From contig JAFACG010000019.1 of the NCBI GenBank assembly GCA_023425645.1, positions 1 through 64,000 of the forward strand: a stretch of 64,000 nt of DNA, given 5' to 3'. The translations under genes were made by a program, and so were the position numbers. Shown here piece by piece: positions 7,570 to 17,777 of the stretch; the stretch's first letter is position 1; every line of letters begins with the position of its first letter. Source of the DNA: Pseudomonadota bacterium (GTDB lineage: Bacteria; Pseudomonadota; Gammaproteobacteria; Burkholderiales; Burkholderiaceae_B). The notes under the pieces are model-generated. The model was given only the letters and a program-made list of their open reading frames with translations, was not told the DNA's origin and did not search any database.

Positions 7570-10197
7570 TCAGTCCTTCAGGCTTTTCTTGACCTGATAC
7601 AGGAAGTCCAGCGCGGCGCGCGGGCTCAAGTCGTCCACGTCCAGGCGCTTGAACTGGTCCATCAGGTCCAGGGCCTGCTCGGTGGCGGGGTCGGGCTCTT
7701 CGCGGGCGGCGGGCGCGCTGCCGGCATTGAACAGATCCAGCTGCGCGCTGGGGTCGTTCTGGGTTTCCAGGCGGTTCAGCTCGCGGCTGGCCTGGCGGAT
7801 GACCGCGGCCGGGATGCCGGCGCGCTGCGCCACCTGGATGCCGTAGCTGCGGCTGGCCGGTCCTTCCTGGACTTCGTGCAGGAACACGATGCCCGAAGCG
7901 GATTCGGCGGCGGCCAGATGCACATTGGCCGCCGTGGGCAGTTCGTTGGGCAGGCGGGTGATCTCGAAGTAGTGCGTGGCGAACAGCGTCAGCGCCTGGT
8001 TGTGGCTGAGCAGGCGATGCGCGATGGACCAGGCCAGCGCCAGGCCGTCATAGGTGGAGGTGCCCCGGCCTATCTCGTCCATCAGCACCAGGCTGTACTG
8101 CGTGGCGCCGGCCAGGATGGCGGCGGCCTCGGTCATCTCCATCATGAAGGTGGAGCGGCCGCCCGCCAGGTCGTCGGCCGCGCCGATGCGCGTGAAGATG
8201 CGGTCGATCTGGCCGATGCGCGCGCTGCGCGCCGGCACGAAGCTGCCCACGCGCGCCAGCAGGGCGATCAGCGCCACCTGCCGCATATAGGTGGACTTGC
8301 CGCCCATGTTGGGGCCGGTGATCAGCAGCATGCGGCGCTGCGCGTGCATTTCGCAATGATTGGGCGTGAAGTGTTCGATGCTGCGCTCCACCACGGGGTG
8401 GCGGCCGGCTTCGATCCACAGCCCCGCCTGTTCGCTCAGTTCGGGCGCGACCCAGTCGTTGTCCAGGGCGTGCAGGGCCAGTGAGGACAGGGCGTCCAGC
8501 TCCGCCAGCGCGGAGGAACACAGGGCCAGAGGGCCGGCATAATCCTGCAGCCGGTCCAGCAGGGCGTCGAACAGGAACTTCTCGCGGCCCAGGCTGCGGT
8601 CCTTGGCCGAGAGCACCTTGTCCTCCCATTCCTTCAGTTCCGGGGTGATGAAGCGTTCGGCGTTCTTCAGGGTCTGGCGGCGGCGGTAGTCGTCCGGCAC
8701 CTTGTCGGCCTGGCCGCGGCTGACCTCGATGAAAAAGCCATGGACGCGGTTGTATTCCACGCGCAGGGTGGCGATGCCGGTGCGCTCGCGTTCGCGGGCT
8801 TCGATGCGCATCAGCACGTCGCCGCTGTCGCTGGCCAGGCTGCGCAATTCGTCCAGCTCGGCGTCGTAGCCGTCGGCGATGACGCCGCCGTCGCGCACCA
8901 GCAGGGCGGGTTCAGGGGCGATGGCGGCCTGCAGCAGGGCGGCCAGTTCGGGGTTCAGCGCCAGGCGCTGCAGATGGTCGTGCAATCCGCCCGCGGCGCC
9001 GAAGTTCTGCTCCAGCCCGGCGCGCAGTTCAGGCAGGCTGGCCAGGGCGTCGCGCAGGCTGGCCAGTTCGCGCGGCCGCACGCTGCGCAGCGCGATGCGC
9101 GTGGCGATGCGTTCCAGGTCGGGGAAGCTGTTCAATGCCCGGCGCAACAGGCCCAGGGGATCGCGCGCGTCCAGGCTGGCCGCCTGCTGGGCCTGGAAGA
9201 ACAGCGAGACGATGTCCTGGCGCTGCTGGGCGGCCTGGTTCAGGCGCAGCGGATGGTGCAGCCAGCGGCGCAGCAGGCGGCTGCCCATGGGCGTCTGGCA
9301 GTGGTCCAGGGTGGAGAACAGGGTGGGGCTGGTCTCGCCGCTGATGGTTTCGGTGATCTCCAGGTTTTTGCGCGTGACCGCGTCCAGCACCACGAAGTCC
9401 GAGCCGTGCTGCACGCGGATGGCGATGATGTGCGCCAGGGACTGCGATTGCGTGCTGCCCACGTAGCGCAGCAGGGCGCCGGCCGCCGCCGAGGCGGCGG
9501 GCAGATCGTCCAGCCCGAAGCTGGCCAGGGAATCCAGCTTGAAGTGATCCAGCAGCGTCTGGCGCGAGCCGTCCTGCGCAAAATGCCAGTCCGGCAGCGT
9601 GTGGCAGCTGGCGCCGGGCAGCTCGGGCAGATGGCGCAGGCTTTCGGGGTAGAGCAGTTCGGCCGGGCTGATGCGGTTCAGCTCGGTTTCCAGCATGTCC
9701 GGCTCGCACTGGCACACCATGAATTCGCCGCTGGCCAGGTTCATCCAGGCCAGCCCCACGAGCTCCTGGCGCTGTATTTTGAGGGTGGTGCAGGCGGCGA
9801 TCATGCGGTCCGCCTTGGGCGGCAGCAGGGCGTCGTCGGTCAGCGTGCCGGGCGTGACCACGCGCACGATCTTGCGCTCCACCGGCCCCTTGCTGGCGGC
9901 CGGGTCGCCGATCTGCTCGCAGATGGCCACGGATTCGCCCAGCGCGACCAGACGGGCCAGGTAGCCTTCCATGGCGTGGAAGGGCACGCCGGCCATGGGA
10001 ATGGGTTCGCCGTTGGACGAGCCGCGCTTGGTCAGCGTCAGGTTCAGCAGCCGCGCGCCCCGCTCCGCGTCCGCATAGAACATTTCGTAGAAATCCCCCA
10101 TGCGATAGAACAGCAGATGCGAGCCGGCTTCGGCTTTCAACTGCAGGTATTGGCGCATCATGGGCGTGTGGGCGGACAGGTCGGCGGTGGAGGTCAT
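7570..10197 (-). CDS. mutS: DNA mismatch repair protein MutS
   Basis: 875 residues, normal length for proteobacterial MutS. The mismatch-wedge motif GDFYEMF is at about residues 37-43. The C-terminal ATPase has Walker [10 protein letters not shown], followed by the Walker [13 protein letters not shown] segment and the helix-turn-helix end. The protein binds base mismatches and recruits MutL. I prefer the ATG at 10197 ([18 protein letters not shown]), the usual N-terminus; a frame extension upstream is not MutS-like. It is convergent with the Rieske operon and lies 204 nt downstream of the RND pump gene on the same strand. Confidence 0.98.
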   Translation of the reverse strand: MTSTADLSAHTPMMRQYLQLKAEAGSHLLFYRMGDFYEMFYADAERGARLLNLTLTKRGSSNGEPIPMAGVPFHAMEGYLARLVALGESVAICEQIGDPAASKGPVERKIVRVVTPGTLTDDALLPPKADRMIAACTTLKIQRQELVGLAWMNLASGEFMVCQCEPDMLETELNRISPAELLYPESLRHLPELPGASCHTLPDWHFAQDGSRQTLLDHFKLDSLASFGLDDLPAASAAAGALLRYVGSTQSQSLAHIIAIRVQHGSDFVVLDAVTRKNLEITETISGETSPTLFSTLDHCQTPMGSRLLRRWLHHPLRLNQAAQQRQDIVSLFFQAQQAASLDARDPLGLLRRALNSFPDLERIATRIALRSVRPRELASLRDALASLPELRAGLEQNFGAAGGLHDHLQRLALNPELAALLQAAIAPEPALLVRDGGVIADGYDAELDELRSLASDSGDVLMRIEARERERTGIATLRVEYNRVHGFFIEVSRGQADKVPDDYRRRQTLKNAERFITPELKEWEDKVLSAKDRSLGREKFLFDALLDRLQDYAGPLALCSSALAELDALSSLALHALDNDWVAPELSEQAGLWIEAGRHPVVERSIEHFTPNHCEMHAQRRMLLITGPNMGGKSTYMRQVALIALLARVGSFVPARSARIGQIDRIFTRIGAADDLAGGRSTFMMEMTEAAAILAGATQYSLVLMDEIGRGTSTYDGLALAWSIAHRLLSHNQALTLFATHYFEITRLPNELPTAANVHLAAAESASGIVFLHEVQEGPASRSYGIQVAQRAGIPAAVIRQASRELNRLETQNDPSAQLDLFNAGSAPAAREEPDPATEQALDLMDQFKRLDVDDLSPRAALDFLYQVKKSLKD

Positions 10198-10401
10198 GGC
10201 GCAGTACAGGTCGGAAATCAACAACAACGCCGTCTCGAGGACGGCCAATTGGCTATTGTAGCGAGCGGGGGCGGGGTGGGGCCAGGCGTGCCGGGACAAG
10301 TTTGTGGTCGCGATCGTGCCGGTATGTGTTCACCCATGAAGCCAAGGGTGAATTTTGAACAGATCGGCTTTCTTGAGCGGCAGCCTGGGCCGGCCTGAGT
10401 T

Positions 10402-13400
10402 TCAGCCTTTCCCCGCCGCCCGCTCCTCGGCCTGCCGCCGGTCCTCGGCGGTGACCGAGCTCAGCGGGGCGAGGCGGCGGCCCAGCCAGTACCGCAGCTG
10501 GTCCAGGTAGCTGTAGACCACGGGCACGTAGACCAGGCTGAGCAGGGTCGAGCTGATCAGCCCGCCGATCACGGCCACGGCCATGGGCGCGCGAAAGCCG
10601 GCGTCGGCGCCGCTCAGGAACAGGGTGGGCGCCATGCCCGCCACCATGGCCAGCGTGGTCATGACGATGGGACGGGCGCGCTCGCGGCCGGCCTGCAGCA
10701 GGGCGGTTGTCGCGTCCATGCCCTGGCGGCGCTTGTCGCCGGCGAACTCCACCAGCAGGATGGAGTTCTTGGTGACGATGCCCATCAGCATCAGGATGCC
10801 GATGATGGCGGCCAGGTCCAGCGCGGCCCGGTAGAGCAGCAGCCCGGCGATGGCTCCCACGATGGACAGGGGCAGGGCGACCAGGATGGTCAGGGGCTGC
10901 AGGAAATCGCGGAACAGGAGCACCAGCACGGCATAGACCATCAGCACGCCGAAACCCATCGCCAGGCCGAACTTGTCGAACATTTCCTGCATCAGTTCGG
11001 CATCGCCCGTATCGCTGCGGGTGACGCCGGCCGGCAGGTTCCGCAGGGCGGGCAGGGCCTCTATGGCTTCCAGGGCCTGCCCCAGGGTCCGGCCGGGCAG
11101 CAGGTCGGCGTCCACCGAAATGCGTTGCTGGCGGTCCAGCCTGTCTATGCGCGCCGGCCCCGCGCCCAGGCTCAGTTCGGCGACCGCATGCAGCCCCGCG
11201 CCGCCTTCGGGACCGGCTGGGATGGGCAGCCGCTTCAGCAGGTCCAGGTCTTGGCGGGCGGAAGCGGGCAGCAGCACGCGTATGGGCACCTGCCGGTCGG
11301 GCAGCGAAAAGCGGGCCGATTCCGTGTCGGTCTCTCCCAGGGTGGCCACGCGCAGCGTCGCGCCGATATCCTGGCTGGTGACCCCGCTCAGGGCGGCCTG
11401 CTCGGCGTTCACCCGCACCTGCAATTCCGGCCGCAGCAAAGGCTCGTTGACCTGCACCCCGGCCAGGCCGGGCAGCGCGCGCATCTGCGCGGCCAATTCG
11501 TGCGCGCTGCGCGACAGGCTTTGTGCGTCGGCGCCCAGCAGGACGATGCTCAGGTCGCGCTCGTCGCCTCGGCCCCGGAAGTAGTAGCGCAGGTCGCTGA
11601 ATCCGGACAATTGCTCGTGCAGTTGCTGTTCGACGTCTTTCTGGCTGCGGCGGCGCTGTTCGTAGGGTTTCAGGCGGATCAGCAGGCGGCCGCGCGAGAC
11701 GTCCTGTGCGCCGCTGGAGTCCGCTCCGCCCGCCGTGGCGAACACCAGTGCGACGTCCTCGTGACGGGCGATGACGCGGCTGAGTTCCTGCAGGCGCAGA
11801 TCGGTCTGTTGCAGGGTGGATCCGGGAGGCAGCGTGACATTCAGGTGGCTCAGACCCTGGTCGGCGGCGGGCAGGAAGCCCGAAGGCAGCAGAGGCACCA
11901 GCAGCAGGGACGAGGCAAGAATGGCTGCGCCGCTGGACAGGGCCAGGCGGCGGTGCGCCAGGGCCAGGGACAGCAGCGCCAGGTAACGCTTCATCCAGCC
12001 GTGCTCGGCCGCGGCCGGCGCCGGCGCGGCGGGGCGCAGCAGGTAGGCGGCCAGCAGCGGCGTGGCCAGGCGCGCCACCAGCAGGGAGGCCAGGACGGCC
12101 GCCGACACGGTGACGCCGAACTGTTCGAAGTACTGGCCTATGTAGCCGCCGATGAAGCTGACCGGCAGGAACACCGCCACGATGGCCGCCGTGATGGCGA
12201 TCACCGCGGGTCCGATGGCGTCGGCGGCGTCGATGGCGGCCTGGAAGGGACGCTTGCCCATGGCCAGGTGACGCTCGATGTTCTCGATTTCCACGATGGC
12301 GTCGTCGACCAGGATGCCGATGACCAGAGTCAGGGCCAGCAGGGTGATGCTGTTGAGCGTGTAGCCCAGCACGGCCATGACGGCGAAAGCCGGCAGGATG
12401 GACAGGGGCAGGGCGAGCGCGGCCACCAGCGTGGCGCGGCCGTTGCGCAGGAACAGCAGCACCACCAGCACGGTCAGCGCAGCGCCTTCGAGCAAGGCCG
12501 TCATGGAGGTCTTGAAGCTGTCGTAGGTGTAGTCCACCAGGGTCAGGATGGGCTCTATCCGCAGTTGGGAGTGCTGGTCCTGCAACTGGGCCAAGGCTTG
12601 CCGCACGCCCTGGTCCACGATGGTGTCGCTGGCGGCCTTGGCGCGGTAGACCGCGAAGGCCACGACCTCCCGTCCGTCCAGCCTGGCCTGCTGGCGGATC
12701 TCTTCGTGCCCGTCATGAATATCGGCCAGTTCCGAAAGGCGGGCCCAGCGCCGCTCGCCCAGGCTGATCGGCAGCGCCGCCAGGGCCTCAAGGTCAGGCT
12801 GCCCGCCCAGCGTGCGTATGGCCTGCTCCTGGCCATGCAGCCGGGCGCGTCCGCTGGGCAGATTGACGTTCAGGCGGCGCACCTGCGCGTTCACCTCGGC
12901 CGCGCTCAGGTCCAGCGCCAGGAGGCGCTCGGGCTTGAGCTCCACCCGTATCTCGCGGCGCACCCCGCCCAGGCGTTCGACCTGCTCGACGCCGGGCACC
13001 GCCAGCAAGGCGCGCCGCACCGTGTCGTCCACGAACCAGGATAGGTCTGCAGGCGATTGGCCTTCGCCGCCCACGGCGTAGTAGCTCAGCGCTTCGTTCT
13101 CCACGTCCACGCGGGCGACCTGCGGCTCCTGGATGGAGCCGGGAAGCTCGGCGCGCACTTTGGCGATGGCGTCGCGCACGTCGCTGACGGCGCGGTCCGG
13201 CGCCACGTCCAGCTGGAATTCCGCCATGCCCAGGTAAAGGCCGTCGCTCAACGTGGAGGTGATGCGCCTCAGGCCGGGCAGGGCGGCCAGCGCGTCTTCC
13301 ACGGGACGCGCCACGTCCAGTTCCAGCTCGCTGGGGGCGGCGCCCGCCTGGGTCACGGTGATGGACACCAGGGGGAAGCTGACCTGCGGACTGGCCTGGA

Positions 13401-13506
13401 TGGGGAGCATGCGAAAGGCGTGCCAGCCGCAGAGGGTCAGGATCAGGAAAAGGACGAGCGTGGGGACGGGGCGGCGTATCGCCCAGGAGGACAGCTGGAA
13501 GCTCAT
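10402..13506 (-). CDS. RND efflux pump, inner-membrane transporter (AcrB/MexB superfamily)
   Basis: 1034 residues with the RND layout: one N-terminal helix (PVPTLVLFLILTLCGW), a large periplasmic loop, a membrane block of six helices near residues 335-530, a second periplasmic loop and a final membrane block. The segment LVIGILVDDAIVEIENIERHL in helix 4 carries the paired Asp residues of proton translocation. Its start codon overlaps the stop of the membrane-fusion gene by 4 nt. No outer-membrane factor gene is adjacent, so a TolC-type partner from elsewhere would be needed. Substrates are unknown. Confidence 0.95.
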   Translation of the reverse strand: MSFQLSSWAIRRPVPTLVLFLILTLCGWHAFRMLPIQASPQVSFPLVSITVTQAGAAPSELELDVARPVEDALAALPGLRRITSTLSDGLYLGMAEFQLDVAPDRAVSDVRDAIAKVRAELPGSIQEPQVARVDVENEALSYYAVGGEGQSPADLSWFVDDTVRRALLAVPGVEQVERLGGVRREIRVELKPERLLALDLSAAEVNAQVRRLNVNLPSGRARLHGQEQAIRTLGGQPDLEALAALPISLGERRWARLSELADIHDGHEEIRQQARLDGREVVAFAVYRAKAASDTIVDQGVRQALAQLQDQHSQLRIEPILTLVDYTYDSFKTSMTALLEGAALTVLVVLLFLRNGRATLVAALALPLSILPAFAVMAVLGYTLNSITLLALTLVIGILVDDAIVEIENIERHLAMGKRPFQAAIDAADAIGPAVIAITAAIVAVFLPVSFIGGYIGQYFEQFGVTVSAAVLASLLVARLATPLLAAYLLRPAAPAPAAAEHGWMKRYLALLSLALAHRRLALSSGAAILASSLLLVPLLPSGFLPAADQGLSHLNVTLPPGSTLQQTDLRLQELSRVIARHEDVALVFATAGGADSSGAQDVSRGRLLIRLKPYEQRRRSQKDVEQQLHEQLSGFSDLRYYFRGRGDERDLSIVLLGADAQSLSRSAHELAAQMRALPGLAGVQVNEPLLRPELQVRVNAEQAALSGVTSQDIGATLRVATLGETDTESARFSLPDRQVPIRVLLPASARQDLDLLKRLPIPAGPEGGAGLHAVAELSLGAGPARIDRLDRQQRISVDADLLPGRTLGQALEAIEALPALRNLPAGVTRSDTGDAELMQEMFDKFGLAMGFGVLMVYAVLVLLFRDFLQPLTILVALPLSIVGAIAGLLLYRAALDLAAIIGILMLMGIVTKNSILLVEFAGDKRRQGMDATTALLQAGRERARPIVMTTLAMVAGMAPTLFLSGADAGFRAPMAVAVIGGLISSTLLSLVYVPVVYSYLDQLRYWLGRRLAPLSSVTAEDRRQAEERAAGKG

Positions 13507-14663
13507 GGGGCGGACGGGATGATTGCCTGGCCGTCGCGCAGGAAAGCAGCAGCCTGGGCCACGACATGCTCGCCGGCCTGCAGCCCGGCGAGTATTTCCA
13601 CTTGTCCGTCGTGGCGCTCGCCGGGCTGGATGCGGCGCCAGATGGCTTGCCGATGTTCGTTGACGACCATGACGCCGGCGTGGCCCGCCGTGTCCATGAC
13701 GAGGCAGGCTGCAGGCACCGTTACCGACAGGTCCCGGCTGGGCAGCTCCAGCACCGCCTGCACGAACTGTCCGGCTTGCATTCGCGGGATGGAGTCCGGC
13801 AGGGCGATCCGTACCTTGCCCAGGCGGGTATAGGGATCGATTCGCGGCGACACCAGGCGCACCGTGCCCGTCAGCTCCTGTTCCTGCAGGCGAATGCGCG
13901 CGGTCAGGCCCGGCTGCAGCAAGGCCAGCTCCTGGGCCGGCAGTTCGCCTTCCAGCTCCAGCCTGCCCTGGCCGGCCAGCACGAACAGGGGCTGCGTGCC
14001 GCTGAGGGCGCCAGCCTGGGCATGGCGCTGCAACAGCAGGCCCGCCTGGGGAGCCAGGATGCGCGTCTGTTCCAGTTGATCGCTGTTCTGCTCCACGGCC
14101 GCATGGGCGCGCTGCACCTGGGCCTGCGCCGCCTGCATGCGCGCCAGCGCAGCCTGTGCGCGGGCTTTCTGTTCCTCGATCAGATGAGCGCTGACGGGCC
14201 CCACTCCCAAGGCCTGCAGGCGGGCATGGTGGCGCTGCGCGTCGTCATGCTCGGCCTGATGCGCGCGCAATTCACCGCGGGCCTTGTCCAGTTCGGCCTG
14301 CGCCTGCCGCAGGCGCGCGCGGTGCTGCGTATCGTCCAGCTCGGCCAGGACTTGTCCTGCATGCACGTGGTCGCCTTCCTCCACCAGGACGCGGGCGATG
14401 CGCAGCTCGGCCAGTGTGCTGCTGATGGCCACCGCGTCCTGCGCCACCAATGTGCCGAAGACGCGCAGCGTGCGCGTCCATCGGGCCGGTTGGGCGCTGG
14501 CGATGCTGACGGCGGGGGCCGCCGCTTGGGCCGGGTCGGCAGCCGGCGCGTCCGAGGCTGGCCGGTTCAGCAGCAGCGCAGCGGACACCAAAGGCAGGAT
14601 GATCAAGGCGATCGGCACGAGCCGCGCGCGCCATTTGCCGGACCAGAAGGGGAAAATGTTCAT
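13503..14663 (-). CDS. RND efflux membrane-fusion (periplasmic adaptor) protein
   Basis: 386 residues of the HlyD/AcrA family. It has an N-terminal membrane anchor (VPIALIILPLVSAALLL), a biotinyl-lipoyl half (RVLVEEGDHVHAGQVLAELDD near residue 100), a long Ala/Gln/Arg-rich alpha-helical hairpin (about residues 115-210), then the second lipoyl half and beta-barrel. It links the transporter encoded downstream to an outer-membrane channel. It is the first gene of a two-gene operon. Confidence 0.93.
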   Translation of the reverse strand: MNIFPFWSGKWRARLVPIALIILPLVSAALLLNRPASDAPAADPAQAAAPAVSIASAQPARWTRTLRVFGTLVAQDAVAISSTLAELRIARVLVEEGDHVHAGQVLAELDDTQHRARLRQAQAELDKARGELRAHQAEHDDAQRHHARLQALGVGPVSAHLIEEQKARAQAALARMQAAQAQVQRAHAAVEQNSDQLEQTRILAPQAGLLLQRHAQAGALSGTQPLFVLAGQGRLELEGELPAQELALLQPGLTARIRLQEQELTGTVRLVSPRIDPYTRLGKVRIALPDSIPRMQAGQFVQAVLELPSRDLSVTVPAACLVMDTAGHAGVMVVNEHRQAIWRRIQPGERHDGQVEILAGLQAGEHVVAQAAAFLRDGQAIIPSAP

Positions 14664-14791
14664 GGCGCCAGATGGAAAAGGGGTTGCAAAGCGCGGAGCG
14701 CGCCGGAAACCTGGTCATCATGGCGTGGGGAGCGTTGATAAGGAGTGAAGGGAGGGGGATCGGCCGGGGAGCGCTGCTTGGAAACAGGGGA

Positions 14792-14817
14792 CAAAAAAAT
14801 ACCCGTCCAGGACGGGT
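14792..14817 (-). terminator. Intrinsic terminator after nagB
   Basis: On the minus strand ACCCGTCC / GGACGGGT forms a stem followed by a run of seven T (A tract at 14793-14799). It lies 13 nt beyond the nagB stop. Confidence 0.8.
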
Positions 14818-14829
14818 CGGGGCGGCGGA

Positions 14830-15594
14830 TCAGGCGCAGGCCTGTTGCGGCGGCCTCTGGCAGAGCGTGTCGTCCAGCAGGCTGGCGGCGGCTTCGTCCA
14901 GCAGGATGTGCGTGTTGGCGTGGAGCTTGAGCGCCGTGAAGGGCAGCTTTTCCGTGATGCCGCCTTCCTGGTAGTTCAACATGGTGCGGGCCTTGTGTTC
15001 GCCGGTGACCACCAGCACGATTTCGCGCGCGCTCAGGATGTCCTGGATGCCCATGGTGATGGCCGAGGTGGGCACTTCCTCCATGGAATCGAAGAAGCGG
15101 CTGTTGTCCACGCGGGTGCGCTCGGACAGTTCCACGACGTGCGTGCGGCTGTCGAAGGGGGTGCCCGGTTCGTTGAAGCCGATGTGGCCGTTGGTGCCTA
15201 CGCCCAGCAGCTGCAAGGTCACACCGCCGTGCGAGGCGATCGCGTCCGAATAATCCCGGCAGTGTTGCTCCAGTTGCGTGGTCAGGCCGTCGGGCAGGCG
15301 CAGGCGCGACTCGTCGAAAGCCAGGTGATCGAACAGGTGCTGGTGCATGTAGTGGTTGTAGCTTTGCGGATGGGCGGCCGCCAGGCCGACATACTCGTCC
15401 AGGTTGAAGCTGCTGACCTGCGACACGTCCAGCCGGCTTTCCAGGGCGTCCTGTACGAAGCGGGCGTAGATGGGCTCCATGGTGCCGCCGGTGGCCAGGC
15501 CCAGGACGGCCTGCGGATCGTTGTGGATGATCTCGGTCAGGCGTGCGCTGAGGTGCCGCGCGATGGCGTCGGAATCAGGGAAGACTAGAAACAT
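14830..15594 (-). CDS. nagB: Glucosamine-6-phosphate deaminase
   Basis: 254 residues. Family signatures are LGLATGGTMEPIY near residue 31, FNLDEYVGL with the catalytic Asp near residue 63, and GVGTNGHIGFNEPG near residue 132. The enzyme converts glucosamine 6-phosphate to fructose 6-phosphate and ammonia in amino-sugar catabolism. It stands alone between two terminators; no nagA or transporter gene is adjacent, which is unusual for a catabolic nagB. Confidence 0.94.
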   Translation of the reverse strand: MFLVFPDSDAIARHLSARLTEIIHNDPQAVLGLATGGTMEPIYARFVQDALESRLDVSQVSSFNLDEYVGLAAAHPQSYNHYMHQHLFDHLAFDESRLRLPDGLTTQLEQHCRDYSDAIASHGGVTLQLLGVGTNGHIGFNEPGTPFDSRTHVVELSERTRVDNSRFFDSMEEVPTSAITMGIQDILSAREIVLVVTGEHKARTMLNYQEGGITEKLPFTALKLHANTHILLDEAAASLLDDTLCQRPPQQACA

Positions 15595-15631
15595 GATGAC
15601 GAGCGTCTGGTATTGAGTGCGTATCGGGTTG

Positions 15632-15664
15632 AAAAAAAAGCTTCGCCGTGCACGGGCGAAGCTT
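15632..15664 (-). terminator. Intrinsic terminator after the ABC exporter gene
   Basis: A 10-bp stem AAGCTTCGCC / GGCGAAGCTT (15638-15647, 15655-15664) reads on the minus strand into eight T. It separates the ABC transporter from nagB. Confidence 0.8.
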
Positions 15665-15763
15665 CAGCTCCCGGAATTCTAATGTCAGTCGCGGCGGCCG
15701 TCAGTATTTTTTGGCAACAGAATGACTCCGCCGGGGCGGCGTGCAGGCCTGTCCGCAGGACTT

Positions 15764-17608
15764 CTAGTGTTCCTGCCGGCCCGTCTCGCCCAGGAAGCCG
15801 CCGCTCTGGCGCGCCCACAGGCGGGCGTACAGGCCGCCTTGCTGCAGCAGTTCCTGGTGGCTGCCCTGTTCGACGATGCGGCCCTGGTCCAGCACGATCA
15901 GGCGGTCCAGCGCGGCGATGGTGGACAGGCGGTGGGCGATGGCGATCACGGTCTTGCCCTGCATCAGCGTGTCCAGGCTTTCCTGGATGGCGGCCTCGAT
16001 CTCCGAGTCCAGCGCGCTGGTGGCTTCATCCAGCAGCAGGATGGGGGCGTCCTTGAGCATGACGCGGGCGATGGCCACGCGCTGGCGCTGGCCCCCGGAC
16101 AGCTTGACGCCGCGCTCGCCGACATGCGCGTCCAGGCCCTGGCGGCCTTCGCGGTCGTGCAGATTGACGATGAAGTCCGCGGCGGCCGCGCGCTTTACGG
16201 CCTCTTCCAGTTGCTGCGGCGCGGCATCCGGTCGTCCGTACAGGATGTTGTCGCGCATGGAGCGATGCAGCAGCGAGGTGTCCTGCGTGACCATGCCGAT
16301 GGCCTCGCGCAGGCTGTCCTGGGTGACGTGGGCGATGTCCTGCCCGTCGATGCGGATCACGCCGCTGTCCACGTCGTGAAAGCGCAGCAGCAGGTTGACC
16401 AGCGTGGACTTGCCCGCGCCCGAGCGCCCGATCAGGCCGACGCGCTCGCCCGGCTGGATGACCAGGTTCAGCTTGTCGATGATCTGGCGGCTCTTGTCGC
16501 GGTAGGCGAAGCTGACGTCCTGGAACTCGATGCAGCCTTGCCGCACCTGCAGGGGACGGGCGTCGGGCGCGTCCACCACGGTGGGTTCGCGCGTCAGCGT
16601 GTTGATGCCGTCCTGGATGGTGCCCACGTTCTCGAACAGATTGGTCAGTTCCCACATCAGCCAGTGGGAGTGGCCCGACAGGCGCAAGGCCACGGCCATG
16701 ATGGCCGCCACCACGCCGGCCGAACTCTGTCCTTGCGACCACAGGTACAGCGCCAGGCCCGTGGAGCCGATGAGCAGCAAGGTGGCCAGCACGTGGTTGG
16801 CGACTTCGAACTGGCTGACCAGGCGCATCTGCGCATAGCCGGTCTGCTGGAAACGCTCCATGGCGCGGCGCGCGTGATCGGCCTCGCGGCGGGTATGGGC
16901 GAACAGCTTGACGGTAGTGATATTGGTGTAGGCGTCCGTGATGCGGCCGGTCATCAGGGCGCGGGCGTCGGCCTGTTCGCTGCCTATCTTGCCCAGGCGC
17001 GGCACGAAATACCAGCATACGAAGGCATAGCAGAGCACCCAGAGCAGGAAGGGAATCATCAGCAGGCGCTCGAAGCTGGCGGTCAGGATCAGGATGCTGA
17101 TGAGATAGGCTCCCATGCCCACCACCACTTCCACCGCCATGAACAGGGTTTCGCGCACCGCCAGGGCGGTCTGCATGATCTTGGTGGTGATGCGGCCGGC
17201 GAACTCGTCCGCGTAAAAGGACATGCTCTGGTTGAGCATCAGCTTGTGGAACAGCCAGCGCAGCCGCATGGGAAAGTTGATGGCCAGGGCCTGGTGCATG
17301 ACCATGGTGTGCAGCCCCAGCAGCAGGACGCTGCCCAGCAGCACGGCGGCGATGCCCAGCAGCGTGGGGCCCTGCTGGCTCCAGAACAGCGCCGGCTCGA
17401 TGGAGGGCAGCCAGTCCACGATGTAGCTGAGCAGACCGAACAGCAGCGCCTCGTAGGCGGACAGGCCTATGGAGGTGATGGTCAGCAGGGCGATCCAGCC
17501 GCGCGAGCCGCGCGTACAGGCCCAGATGAAGGCGAAGAAGCCTTTGGGAGGAATAGCGGGTTCATGTTCCGGATAGGGCGGAACGCGGCGTTCGAAGAAA
17601 GACAGCAC
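15764..17608 (-). CDS. ABC exporter, fused permease and ATPase
   Basis: 614 residues. The first 340 residues form six membrane helices of the type-1 exporter fold; the C-terminal ATPase has Walker A GRSGAGKST, signature LSGGQRQR and Walker B ILLLDEATSAL, followed by the switch His in AIAHRLST. It works as a homodimer or heterodimer exporting lipid, peptide or drug substrates. The start is a GTG at 17608. It follows an AraC-type gene on the same strand. The unusually long N-terminal segment before the first helix (PPYPEHEPAIPPKGFF) is seen in uncharacterised proteobacterial members. Confidence 0.93.
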   Translation of the reverse strand: MLSFFERRVPPYPEHEPAIPPKGFFAFIWACTRGSRGWIALLTITSIGLSAYEALLFGLLSYIVDWLPSIEPALFWSQQGPTLLGIAAVLLGSVLLLGLHTMVMHQALAINFPMRLRWLFHKLMLNQSMSFYADEFAGRITTKIMQTALAVRETLFMAVEVVVGMGAYLISILILTASFERLLMIPFLLWVLCYAFVCWYFVPRLGKIGSEQADARALMTGRITDAYTNITTVKLFAHTRREADHARRAMERFQQTGYAQMRLVSQFEVANHVLATLLLIGSTGLALYLWSQGQSSAGVVAAIMAVALRLSGHSHWLMWELTNLFENVGTIQDGINTLTREPTVVDAPDARPLQVRQGCIEFQDVSFAYRDKSRQIIDKLNLVIQPGERVGLIGRSGAGKSTLVNLLLRFHDVDSGVIRIDGQDIAHVTQDSLREAIGMVTQDTSLLHRSMRDNILYGRPDAAPQQLEEAVKRAAAADFIVNLHDREGRQGLDAHVGERGVKLSGGQRQRVAIARVMLKDAPILLLDEATSALDSEIEAAIQESLDTLMQGKTVIAIAHRLSTIAALDRLIVLDQGRIVEQGSHQELLQQGGLYARLWARQSGGFLGETGRQEH

Positions 17609-17777
17609 CGAGGGGGCTCCGGCTGGCAGGCCTGCGGATGGCGGGCCCGATTGGAAGAAGAGGGGCTCCGCCCGAGGGGTGCGGGGCGGGACGCTGTTTG
17701 ATCGTAACGCAGTCTGTATCGCCAGATCGTGAAAACCTCACGGGCATGCAGCCCTTGTGTTGCAGATGCGTCAACAA

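Noticed and set aside
10329..10352. Inverted repeat TTCACCC / GGGTGAA upstream of mutS as an operator
   Set aside because: Only 7 bp with a 10-base spacer and no recurring copy; could be chance.
8740..10398. 552-codon plus-strand frame opposite mutS
   Set aside because: Composition (runs of Gln, Gly, Ala, Val, His) is that of an antisense frame; MutS motifs on the other strand are decisive.
11125..13044. 639-codon plus-strand frame opposite the RND pump gene
   Set aside because: Antisense shadow, Gln/His/Gly-rich, no recognisable domain.
15722..17701. 659-codon plus-strand frame opposite the ABC exporter gene
   Set aside because: Antisense shadow; the opposite strand carries complete ABC motifs.
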